The notes under the pieces were generated by a model, which searched no databases, was not told where the DNA came from, and was given only the letters and a program-made list of their open reading frames with translations. Shown here piece by piece: positions 24,750-32,730 of a stretch of 64,000 nucleotides of DNA (position 1 is the stretch's first letter; each line of letters opens with the position of its first letter). Origin of the DNA: Flavisolibacter nicotianae (GTDB taxonomy: Bacteria; Bacteroidota; Bacteroidia; Chitinophagales; Chitinophagaceae); contig NZ_RBCI01000001.1 of NCBI RefSeq assembly GCF_003628535.1, positions 1,041,827 through 1,105,826 on the forward strand, read 5' to 3'. Position numbers and translations under genes: made by a program.

Positions 24750-26951
24750 ATGAGGCGCATGTCCTATCCACTACGAATCTCTCTGTTCAGTGCTTTTTGT
24801 TTTTTCTCTTTTGCCGTATCCGCCCAAACTGGTACCGATGCTGGCTGCAAGGTCCCGATCAGTCGTAAGCTTTGGCACGATAACATCGACAAGGCGCAGG
24901 CAGCCGCGTTAAAGGCCGGCTTTGTCAAAGGCGATAATCCGGATGTTGTTCATTTTGTCAACAATGCCTTGGTGCACCAGGTGGACGCCCTGCAGTGCCG
25001 GATCGACAGGGACAGCATGGGCGACCAGCGGAAAGTGGGTTACCTCCGCGGGCTGGAGCGCTTGCTGCGAAACACCGTGGCCGAATTCAAGGCCCGGCGC
25101 TTTACGCCGTCCAACCTGCCGGAACTGCTCGATGCCTACGAAGCCGCCGTCAGGCTCGACAAAACAATTGCTTCCATCGAGCCGGTGATCGAAAAGCAGG
25201 AGTACGAAGTGAGCAAAATGCTGATCGCCTCCGAGGCCTTTGTAGGCAACCCGGGTTTGTCGAATGTGAAGCACCGGCTGGTGCTCAAGTTTGCCACGCT
25301 TTACCCGGACAAGGTTTTTGCTTCGCTGAAAGACAACATGGACCTGCCCTTCCGCGATAGCTTGATCAAGGTCATTGGCTATAAATTCCCCCGGCAGCTT
25401 TACGATTATGCCGCAGCCGACAACAAGCTGGGATATGCTATCCGCGCCATCAACGACAGCTTTGTCCGCACCGTTTCCCGCATGGCCAAGAGCAGCAGCG
25501 GGCAGTTGTATTTTCCTTTCCTGGATAACATCGTCAAGGGCCGGCAGACCCTGGATGACATTGATGCCGTGAAGAACGACCCCGTAAAATATTACAGGCT
25601 GCTGGTAAAAACCAAGATGGATTATGTGCAGCGGCAACTGGAAGGGGAGAAGATCATGGAGATGAAGGCCCTCAGCGCCATGCTTGAAAAAAAGGCCGTG
25701 GAAAATTTCATTAAGCCGATCAACGACCTGCACGAAACGGAAAACGCAGCAGTGCGTTTTGCTGCCCTCAACCCCCTGAATGCACAGGAGCTTTACTACC
25801 TGGTGATCGCTGGCGAAACTGACCTTTACACCTCCAGCTATGTCAAAGGCGTTTATCCGCGCATGATGCAAAAGGTCAACAACCGCGGCGACTCGCTTTT
25901 GCTGAGCGTGGGCTTCGATCATTTTAAGAAATTTATCAAGATGGCGGCGGGCTACAACACCCTGCCCAATTTCCTGGCATCGTTTCCCGAACAAGACAGG
26001 GCCCGGGTGCTGATGACAGCCTTCGTCAACAATCTCGACAAGTCGGAAGGGCTGGAGGACGGTGTGGATGTGGCGGACTCCTATGCCAGTATCTCGGAAA
26101 CCATGAAGCCCGTGGCCGACCAGATGCTCGAAAACGTCAAGCGCAACTACCAGGATGCGGTGCAGGCCAACAACCGGCGGGGCCAGGTAATGTACGACCT
26201 GCTATACAAACTGTTTGAATCATCCACCGATTCCAGCATCGATCTTTCCAAGGAATTCAACATTCCGCCGGTTTATGGCGTCAGCTACAAAACACTGGCG
26301 AATGCCACTGATTCTACCGAGGGCCGTGTAGTGATCCAGGTGTTTTTTTATGGCGACAAAGACGGTCGCTTCAACTACGCCAACTTTGTTCCCCAGTTCC
26401 CGGCCAGCCTCTGGAAGCGCAATGAAACGAAGCAGTGGATCAGTTTTACCTCTACAAAGGGCAAACCGATCCTGGTTTATGCCAACAAGCCGCTCGATGA
26501 AGAATCCGGCGAAGTGGACAGGGCGCAGGCTGCCCTGTGCGATTACCTCACCGAAAAAGATTTGAATCCAACGGTCGTCATTCACCGCGGACATAGCTAT
26601 TACGCGCCATATACTATCGAGCAATTGGCACCGTCGGCTAAGATTGTATTCCTTGGATCCTGTGGTGGCTACCACCTGATCCACGATGTGCTGGAGCACG
26701 CCGAAGATGCCCACATCATTGCTTCCAAGCAAATTGGCAAGCAGGTGATCAACCAGCCGCTGATCGATATGCTGATGGAAAAGCTGCGCAACGGCAGCAA
26801 CATTGAATGGATCCCTTTCTGGCGGGAGTTTGAAAAGCGCTACAAAAACATTGAAGGCTTTGGCGATTACATCCCGCCCCACAAAAACCTCGGTGCTATT
26901 TTCATCAAGGCCTATAAAAATGCGATGGGCGGCGAAGGCATAGGGATATAG
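24750..26951 (+). CDS. Secreted protein with C-terminal caspase/CHAT-like His-Cys motif
   Basis: A 733-residue exported protein (signal peptide ending SFAVSAQ). Residues ~30-550 are helical and rich in charged residues, with no domain I recognise. The C-terminal ~150 residues look like a clan CD cysteine-peptidase fold: a hydrophobic strand into VVIHRGHSYYAP (H612, G614, H615), then IVFLGSCGGYHL with C638. A strand ending in H-G-H and a later strand ending in S-C-G-G is the His/Cys dyad layout of caspases, gingipains and CHAT proteases. The 23-residue His-Cys gap is short but near that of separase. Catalysis is inferred. An alternative start is ATG 24759. Confidence 0.7.
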   Translation: MRRMSYPLRISLFSAFCFFSFAVSAQTGTDAGCKVPISRKLWHDNIDKAQAAALKAGFVKGDNPDVVHFVNNALVHQVDALQCRIDRDSMGDQRKVGYLRGLERLLRNTVAEFKARRFTPSNLPELLDAYEAAVRLDKTIASIEPVIEKQEYEVSKMLIASEAFVGNPGLSNVKHRLVLKFATLYPDKVFASLKDNMDLPFRDSLIKVIGYKFPRQLYDYAAADNKLGYAIRAINDSFVRTVSRMAKSSSGQLYFPFLDNIVKGRQTLDDIDAVKNDPVKYYRLLVKTKMDYVQRQLEGEKIMEMKALSAMLEKKAVENFIKPINDLHETENAAVRFAALNPLNAQELYYLVIAGETDLYTSSYVKGVYPRMMQKVNNRGDSLLLSVGFDHFKKFIKMAAGYNTLPNFLASFPEQDRARVLMTAFVNNLDKSEGLEDGVDVADSYASISETMKPVADQMLENVKRNYQDAVQANNRRGQVMYDLLYKLFESSTDSSIDLSKEFNIPPVYGVSYKTLANATDSTEGRVVIQVFFYGDKDGRFNYANFVPQFPASLWKRNETKQWISFTSTKGKPILVYANKPLDEESGEVDRAQAALCDYLTEKDLNPTVVIHRGHSYYAPYTIEQLAPSAKIVFLGSCGGYHLIHDVLEHAEDAHIIASKQIGKQVINQPLIDMLMEKLRNGSNIEWIPFWREFEKRYKNIEGFGDYIPPHKNLGAIFIKAYKNAMGGEGIGI

Positions 26952-26955
26952 AGAA

Positions 26956-27108
26956 GTTCACGAGTTCACCCGTTCGCGAGTTGGGGTGTTGATCGTAGTT
27001 CACAGGAACTTGAAAACTCCTGAACGATATTTGCACTGAATTCTACAAAAGGGAATTTTGAACTTTGAAAATTAACTTGTGAACTCGTGAACGGGTGAAC
27101 TCGTGAAC
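26956..27108. repeat. 27-bp inverted repeat built of GTTCACGAG words
   Basis: Bases 26956-26982 and 27082-27108 are inverse copies with one mismatch in 27. Both are made of the word GTTCACGAG and variants. The 100 bases between them contain further partly complementary words (GTTCACAGGAACTTG / CTTGTGAAC). The element fills the gap between the CHAT-like gene and the ABC exporter gene, and ends 9 bases before the latter's ATG. Confidence 0.8.
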
Positions 27109-27117
27109 TACCAACGT

Positions 27118-28917
27118 ATGAGCACAACAGGGGGGAAGAAGTCTTTTTTTGATGTTTCGCTTTTAAAAAGGGTCTTGCAATTTACCCGGCCCTACAAAGA
27201 CCGGTTTGTCGGGTCTATTGTGCTGGCTGTTGTACTGGCTGCGTTTACGCCGGTTCGTCCTTACCTTATCCAGCTTACGGTGGACCGGTACATCGCCAGG
27301 GCCGACCGGAATTTTACCGACAAAGCCATCGACGCCCTTATCTGGGTCACGGTGCTGCAGATCGGGTTTACACTGATCGAAACCCTGCTGCGTTTTTATT
27401 TTTCCTATATCACGTCCTGGCTGGGGCAGGCCGTGGTGAAAGACATGCGGGTAAAGGTCTTTGGCAAAGTGCTCCACCTGAACCTGCGCCAGTTTGACAA
27501 AACGCCCATCGGCACGCTGACCACCCGTACTGTAGACGACATCGAACGCATCAATGATATTTTCTCCGACGGTCTTATTCCCATCATCGCCGACCTGTTG
27601 TCGATTATTTGCGTGCTGGGCATCATGCTCTGGACCGACTGGAAGCTGACGCTGATCTGCCTGATTCCTTTTCCCATCATTGTGATCGGGACCTATTATT
27701 TTAAAGAAAGCGTCAACAAATCTTTTCACCGGGTTCGCAATGCGGTGGCCAACCTGAACGCCTTTGTGCAGGAGCATATCACCGGCATGTACATCGTCCA
27801 GGCCTTTGCAGCCGAAGAGCGGGAACAGAAAAAGTTTGACGATATTAATAAGGAACACCGCAATGCCAACATCCACGCCATTTTTGCTTATTCGGTCTTC
27901 TTTCCGCTGGTAGAGATTGTGCTGGCTTTAGCCACGGGTCTGGTTGTCTGGTGGGTGTCTAAAGAGGTCATCAATACCAAAACAGCGCAGCCCGGAATTA
28001 TTATTGCATTTATTCAATACCTGAACCTGATCTTTCGTCCGCTGCGGGTAATTGCCGATAAATTCAACGTGCTGCAAATGGGCATGATCGCCAGTGAACG
28101 GGTGTTCAAGGTGCTGGACAACGAAGATTCCCTGCCACCTTCGCCTCCCACGGCCTATGCACCGAAGGAAGTGGAAGGCAAAATTGACTTTGACCATGTG
28201 TGGTTTTCCTACGTCGACGACCGCTACGTGCTGAGGGATGTTTCGTTCCGGATCGAGCCGGGGCAAACGGTTGCCATCGTTGGACACACCGGCAGCGGTA
28301 AAACCACCATTATTTCACTGCTCAACCGGCTTTACCAGGTTAACCGGGGAGCGATCCGGATCGACGACGTTTCCATCGATGAGTATAACCTGGATGTGCT
28401 GCGCCGGAACATTGGCGTGGTACTGCAGGACGTTTTTCTTTTCCCCGGTTCCGTGCTGGACAACATCACGCTGATGAACCCCGGCATTCCGCAACACAAA
28501 GTGGAAGAAGCCGCAAAGCTGATTGGCATGCACGACTTCATCCAGCAATTGCCGGGTGGTTACAATTACAATGTTATGGAACGCGGCGCTACGCTTTCGC
28601 TGGGCCAGCGCCAGTTGCTTTCTTTTATCCGGGCACTCCTGTACAATCCCTCCATCCTCATCCTGGATGAAGCAACGTCCTCTATCGATACCGAAAGCGA
28701 AATGCTGATTGAAAACGCCATCAACCGGCTCATTGCCGATCGCACTTCGATTGTGATTGCGCACCGGCTTTCCACGATTCAGCGGGCCGATAAGATCATC
28801 GTACTGGACAAAGGCGAACTGAAAGAAGTGGGCACCCACACCGAACTGCTGGCCAAGGGCGGCTTTTACAGCAAATTGCACCAGATGCAGTTCGAACGGA
28901 AATCGGCCGTGGTCTGA
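27118..28917 (+). CDS. ABC exporter, fused permease-ATPase (MsbA/LmrA type)
   Basis: A 599-residue half-transporter. Six membrane segments lie in the first ~320 residues and an ATPase domain in the rest: Walker A GHTGSGKT, Q-loop VLQDVFLFPG, signature LSLGQRQLLSFIRALL (LSLGQ instead of LSGGQ), Walker B ILILDEATSSID and the H-loop IVIAHRLSTI. There is no C39 peptidase domain. It exports a lipid, drug or peptide. Its position 280 bases before the RiPP-like operon, on the same strand, makes it a possible but unproven exporter for that product. The start was set at ATG 27118; the upstream GTG at 27103 lies inside an inverted repeat. Confidence 0.9.
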   Translation: MSTTGGKKSFFDVSLLKRVLQFTRPYKDRFVGSIVLAVVLAAFTPVRPYLIQLTVDRYIARADRNFTDKAIDALIWVTVLQIGFTLIETLLRFYFSYITSWLGQAVVKDMRVKVFGKVLHLNLRQFDKTPIGTLTTRTVDDIERINDIFSDGLIPIIADLLSIICVLGIMLWTDWKLTLICLIPFPIIVIGTYYFKESVNKSFHRVRNAVANLNAFVQEHITGMYIVQAFAAEEREQKKFDDINKEHRNANIHAIFAYSVFFPLVEIVLALATGLVVWWVSKEVINTKTAQPGIIIAFIQYLNLIFRPLRVIADKFNVLQMGMIASERVFKVLDNEDSLPPSPPTAYAPKEVEGKIDFDHVWFSYVDDRYVLRDVSFRIEPGQTVAIVGHTGSGKTTIISLLNRLYQVNRGAIRIDDVSIDEYNLDVLRRNIGVVLQDVFLFPGSVLDNITLMNPGIPQHKVEEAAKLIGMHDFIQQLPGGYNYNVMERGATLSLGQRQLLSFIRALLYNPSILILDEATSSIDTESEMLIENAINRLIADRTSIVIAHRLSTIQRADKIIVLDKGELKEVGTHTELLAKGGFYSKLHQMQFERKSAVV

Positions 28918-29197
28918 AAAAATCTTTTGTGCACAGCAATGCAATTCCTTAATAAAAGTTCTGTAAAAAAGCGCTGCTCCGCCAGGGATTTGCAGGGTGC
29001 TTCCTTTTTATCCCGGCTAATGCGCTATTGCCGCAACAAAATCCGCCGGGCCCCGATCGTTCTTTTTTAAAAAGTGCAACTAGTCATCAGCGTCATCCCC
29101 GGGGAGACAAATTATTTTTATATTAGATAATAAAAGATATTCATTTGTATAAACATTCCAGTAATTTCGGATTCGAAAAGCTGTATGCTTTACCGGT

Positions 29198-29563
29198 ATG
29201 GCCGATGAACCAAACACCATATCAGCGCAGGTTGTTGTAAAGACAGATTCGGGCAGTAGCATTGCCGGTGAAACAGAAATTACATCAAAAAACATACAAC
29301 ATCTTTTCCCTTCTGAAACAAACCTGACCCACGCTTTTACCCAATTGAAGGAACATGGTTTTTCTGTTCGGCGCACACTTCCCACGCTGACCATTACCGG
29401 AACAAAAACCCTGTTCGAAAAAACCTTCCGGCTTTCCTTCGAAAAGAAAGCACACAAAAGCGGGTCTTATTACGTCCCCACTACCCAGGCATCAATTCCC
29501 TCTGAAATGAAAGACAGCGTTGCCGCTGTTGTTTTTCCCGAACCCGTGGAATTTTTTGAATAA
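29198..29563 (+). CDS. Stand-alone protease-prodomain-like protein
   Basis: A 121-residue protein without signal peptide. It resembles the N-terminal region of the next gene's subtilase: LTHAFTQLKEHGFSVRRTLP and VRAVEKLKAAGFRIMGVNGI align, then LFEKTFRL and YEAAFQTKLG, and both end in a PVxF segment (PEPVEFFE / NEPVYFMG). That pattern (ferredoxin-like fold, a helix AFxxxLKxxGF, then TxxTITGT) is typical of subtilase/kumamolisin activation domains. It may inhibit or chaperone the subtilase, or bind the precursor. It is the first gene of the putative RiPP operon, 40 bases before the subtilase gene. Confidence 0.75.
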   Translation: MADEPNTISAQVVVKTDSGSSIAGETEITSKNIQHLFPSETNLTHAFTQLKEHGFSVRRTLPTLTITGTKTLFEKTFRLSFEKKAHKSGSYYVPTTQASIPSEMKDSVAAVVFPEPVEFFE

Positions 29564-29603
29564 CCAGTCAGCAATTTGTTTCGCTGGAATTTAAACCATA
29601 TGT

Positions 29604-31133
29604 ATGGCAAAGGCACGCAGAAAGCAACCGGCGGCGCCGGTCAAAAAACGAGCATCTGCTTCGCAAAAAGTCGCAGTGCCGGACGACAATATATTGCCTC
29701 CCGAGGTATTTGCCCATGCTTCCGTTCGGTCAGTTGGGGGCGTATCGCTGTTTGAGTCGTCCAGACAGATCACCAAAGAAACCGTCTTTGATTTTTATTC
29801 CCCGGAAAGCCTGGTGGTGCGGGCAGTTGAAAAATTAAAAGCGGCCGGCTTTCGCATCATGGGTGTAAACGGTATCACCGTTTCCATTGCGGCGCCGGCA
29901 GCCACGTATGAGGCTGCTTTTCAAACGAAGCTTGGGATCAAAAACAAATACACCATCAAGGAAATGGGCAAGCGGGAACTGGCGCAATTCATCCTGCCGG
30001 AAGATGGCAACGTGCCCGGAACCATTGACGTGCGCAAGACATCCTTCCGGGATGTGCTCGAAGGCGTGTCCATTAACGAACCGGTTTATTTTATGGGTAG
30101 CGCTTTTCCACCAGCGGTGGATTACTGGCACCTGGCCGTTCCCGGGGATGTATCTGCAGGCTTAAATGCTGATTGGTGCCACCGCAACGGCATTAGCGGA
30201 AGAAACGTGCGGGTGTGTATGGTGGATAGCGGCTGGTACCGCCATCCTTACTTTACCCGCAGGGGCTACCGGTCGCGGCCTGTCGTGCTGGGTCCTGCGA
30301 CGGCCAACCCGCTGGCCGACGAGTCGGGTCATGGCACCGGCGAAAGCGCCAACCTGTTTGCTGTTGCTCCCGACGTTGATTTTACTATGGTCAAAATGCA
30401 TTTTGCCGATGCGTCCGGAGCATTCAACACAGCAGCGGCACTGCGGCCCGGCGTGATCAGTTGCAGTTGGGGCAAGGACAAGCCCCAGGGCCCGCTAAGC
30501 GGCGATGATCTTGTGCTGTCGGCGGCCATCGCCAATGCCGTTGTCAACGGGACGACCGTGGTTTTTTCTGCCGGAAACGGCGGATGGGGCTTTCCAGGTC
30601 AGCATCCCGATGTCATAAGTGCCGGTGGCGTGTACATGGACGAAAATTTTTCCCTGCAGGCAAGCGATTACGCCAGCGGGTTTGCCAGTAACATTTATAA
30701 CGGGAGAAATGTGCCTGACGTTTGTGGCCTGGTAGGATTGCAACCAACAGCAGCCTACATCATGTTGCCGGTGCAGCCCGGCGATGAGATCGACCAGCGA
30801 AGGGGCGGAGGCTCGTTTCCCAACAACGACGAAACACAACAAAATGACGGGTGGGCGGTGTTTAGCGGAACCAGTGCCGCCGCTCCGCAAATTGCCGGGG
30901 TTTGCGCCATACTGAAGCAGGTGCGCCCCTCCTTAACGCCGGTACAGGTAAAAGACCTGCTAAAAGCAACAGCCATCGACATTACAAAAGGCGCCTCTCA
31001 TACCAATACGGGTGGTCATCCGGCAAAGGCCGGACCCGACCTGGCTACAGGGAATGGGCTTGTAGATGCCTGGAGAGCCGCGAACGCGGCGCTTCGTTTG
31101 GTAAGTCCGCCTGTTCAAACATTTTGGTACTAA
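29604..31133 (+). CDS. S8 subtilisin-like serine protease (putative leader/maturation protease)
   Basis: A 509-residue subtilase. A basic, Ala/Lys-rich N-terminus without signal peptide (MAKARRKQPAAPVKKRAS) is followed by a prodomain at ~50-170. The catalytic domain has the triad D208 (CMVDSGW), H243 (DESGHGTG) and S424 (SGTSAAAPQIAG), all intact. Lack of a signal peptide suggests it acts in the cytoplasm, as do many lanthipeptide leader proteases (LanP). It lies 45 bases before the Cys-rich precursor-like gene and in the same operon, which supports a role in its maturation. Direct evidence of substrate is lacking. Confidence 0.9.
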   Translation: MAKARRKQPAAPVKKRASASQKVAVPDDNILPPEVFAHASVRSVGGVSLFESSRQITKETVFDFYSPESLVVRAVEKLKAAGFRIMGVNGITVSIAAPAATYEAAFQTKLGIKNKYTIKEMGKRELAQFILPEDGNVPGTIDVRKTSFRDVLEGVSINEPVYFMGSAFPPAVDYWHLAVPGDVSAGLNADWCHRNGISGRNVRVCMVDSGWYRHPYFTRRGYRSRPVVLGPATANPLADESGHGTGESANLFAVAPDVDFTMVKMHFADASGAFNTAAALRPGVISCSWGKDKPQGPLSGDDLVLSAAIANAVVNGTTVVFSAGNGGWGFPGQHPDVISAGGVYMDENFSLQASDYASGFASNIYNGRNVPDVCGLVGLQPTAAYIMLPVQPGDEIDQRRGGGSFPNNDETQQNDGWAVFSGTSAAAPQIAGVCAILKQVRPSLTPVQVKDLLKATAIDITKGASHTNTGGHPAKAGPDLATGNGLVDAWRAANAALRLVSPPVQTFWY

Positions 31134-31178
31134 CCTCTATTGACTATTCTTATTGTTTTACTTAAACCAGAATCGATT

Positions 31179-32663
31179 ATGGCAACCAGTAAAAAAGAAA
31201 GCGCTGCCGGTGGAACGAACATCCGGTACGACGCTTTTATCCGGAACGTCAGGCCCGACCCTGCCAATACCGAGCAACTCGTATTGATGCAGGGCTATGT
31301 CGGCGAGTCGACCAGTGCCGACAAATTGCGTCTTTACAGCGATGCAAGTCTGAGCAGCTACGTGGAAATTCCACTCGAGGATGTTGTGTACAGCATTCCC
31401 AACGAAGATGACCCGCTGGGGGGAAGCATGATGTGGGTTCGGCAGAGCGCCAACCTGCAATACAGCGACCCGCAGGGTTATTCGCAGGGAAATATGTACA
31501 ACGAATTCATGAACAATGCCTATACGCCGGAAGGCGGGTACGGCGGGTACGGCGAGGCGCAAGCGGCAGCTACGTTGACTGCTGTTTGCGGTCCGGTAAC
31601 GCTGGTCAATACCTGCCGAACACTGCTGGCCAATTGTCCTTCCCTGCGATGCAGTGTTCCTGTATGGCGCTGCCCGCGTCCGACAATATGGGAATTGCGC
31701 TGCCAGGTTTCGATCTTCAGACCCTGCATTACACGAAACAACCTCCGGACCCCGTGTCGTCCTTGTCCCCAAACGCCGCCGCAAACGCCGGGTTTCCCGG
31801 GCGGGCTGGTAAATGATCCCTATGAATTCAGCGGTGAATCGGGGTATGGAGATTATGGTGGCTACGGCGACTATACCGGTGGAGAGATGTACAACGATTA
31901 CATGAATAACGCCTATACCCCCGAAAGCGGCTATGGTGAATATGGCGAAGCACAGGCACAAGCAACCCTTACCGTTATCTGTCAGCCGAGGGTCTCGCTG
32001 GTGTATGTCTGCCGGACGGTGCAGGTCAACTGTGCTTCCCGCCTCATTATTTGCAGCCTTCCGGTTTGGCGCTGCCCGATACGAACGATCCGGCGGCCAT
32101 GCATACCGAATGACTGTCGATTACAAACCCGGATACCGCCTCTTACGCCGCAAAGCATAGCCGGTTGTCCTTCCGATTTCTGCACGCCCCAAACACCCCA
32201 AACCCCGCAAACACCGGGCTTAGGCGGCGGTGGCTTTATGGACGATCCTTACGGCGCCTACACCGGTGGTTATGGCGATTACACAGGAGGCGAAATGTAC
32301 GGCGACTATATGGCCAATGAGTATACACCAACTGCCGGTGGAACGGCTGCTGCTGGCGCCATAACCCTTCAGGTATGGTGCCGCACATCTCCCGCCATCT
32401 GCCGCACAAGCCCGATTTACCCACCCTGTCGTGTTACACAGGTGTTTAACTCGAGGTGCTGTTCGCCCAGGATCACAATTTGTCCCACGCGGTGCTGCAC
32501 ACTGCCACAGATTACACCGTGCCGGATCTCGATCCAGGTATTTTGCCCGCGGCCCACGCTGACACCGGCTTGCGGAGGTGTGCAATCCTTGCAATGTGGT
32601 GTCAATCCCGGCGGAAACTTTGATGCCGGTTACTATGATCCCTACGGAGAATATGGTTATTAA
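31179..32663 (+). CDS. Three-module Cys-rich protein, putative giant RiPP (lanthipeptide-like) precursor
   Basis: A 494-residue protein. Residues 1-~100 form a Cys-free, acidic leader-like domain (NIRYDAFIRNVRPDP, IPLEDVVYSIPNEDDPLGGS). Then come three modules. Each starts with a Tyr/Gly segment (MYNEFMNNAYTPE at 106-118, MYNDYMNNAYTPE at 237-249, MYGDYMANEYTPT at 373-385) and continues with a Cys/Thr/Arg block (C137-C196, 9 Cys; C268-C335, 9 Cys; C401-C473, 12 Cys). Blocks 1 and 2 share TLT-xx-C and PVWRCP and end in PQTPQTPG-like linkers. All 30 cysteines are after residue 136; there is no His, and no Lys after residue 49. Following genes encode a kinase, a HopA1 lyase and a LanC, so Ser/Thr dehydration and thioether formation on these blocks is the best hypothesis. 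The start was set at ATG 31179. Confidence 0.72.
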   Translation: MATSKKESAAGGTNIRYDAFIRNVRPDPANTEQLVLMQGYVGESTSADKLRLYSDASLSSYVEIPLEDVVYSIPNEDDPLGGSMMWVRQSANLQYSDPQGYSQGNMYNEFMNNAYTPEGGYGGYGEAQAAATLTAVCGPVTLVNTCRTLLANCPSLRCSVPVWRCPRPTIWELRCQVSIFRPCITRNNLRTPCRPCPQTPPQTPGFPGGLVNDPYEFSGESGYGDYGGYGDYTGGEMYNDYMNNAYTPESGYGEYGEAQAQATLTVICQPRVSLVYVCRTVQVNCASRLIICSLPVWRCPIRTIRRPCIPNDCRLQTRIPPLTPQSIAGCPSDFCTPQTPQTPQTPGLGGGGFMDDPYGAYTGGYGDYTGGEMYGDYMANEYTPTAGGTAAAGAITLQVWCRTSPAICRTSPIYPPCRVTQVFNSRCCSPRITICPTRCCTLPQITPCRISIQVFCPRPTLTPACGGVQSLQCGVNPGGNFDAGYYDPYGEYGY

Positions 32664-32677
32664 TTCGTAATTTTTAG

Positions 32678-32717
32678 GCAAGCATGTTGTTCGCAACATG
32701 CTTGCTTTTGCTTTTTT
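32678..32717 (+). terminator. Terminator or attenuator between precursor and modification genes
   Basis: A 12-bp perfect stem GCAAGCATGTTG / CAACATGCTTGC with a TTCG tetraloop, followed by TTTTGCTTTTTT. It sits 15 bases after the precursor stop and 14 bases before the kinase start. A partial terminator here would give more precursor than enzyme, as is common in RiPP operons. Confidence 0.88.
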
Positions 32718-32730
32718 AAAAAAACAGCGC

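Noticed and set aside
27118..28917. ABC exporter as a definite part of the RiPP operon
   Set aside because: It lacks a C39 or leader-processing domain and is separated by 280 bases; MsbA-like exporters are common in Bacteroidota, so the link stays only possible.
29141..29169. Possible promoter for the RiPP operon (TTG ... TAATTTCG)
   Set aside because: The spacing between the elements is only 14 bases and the -7 box has a mismatch, so it was not annotated.
31480..32340. Tandem Tyr/Gly segments as a DNA repeat or mobile element
   Set aside because: Repetition is at the protein level in an intact reading frame and varies at codon level, so it is modular coding sequence.
32698..32730. Upstream in-frame start of the APH-fold kinase
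   Set aside because: The ATG lies within the right arm of the terminator hairpin and adds an unlikely MLAFAFLKK extension; ATG 32731 fits better.
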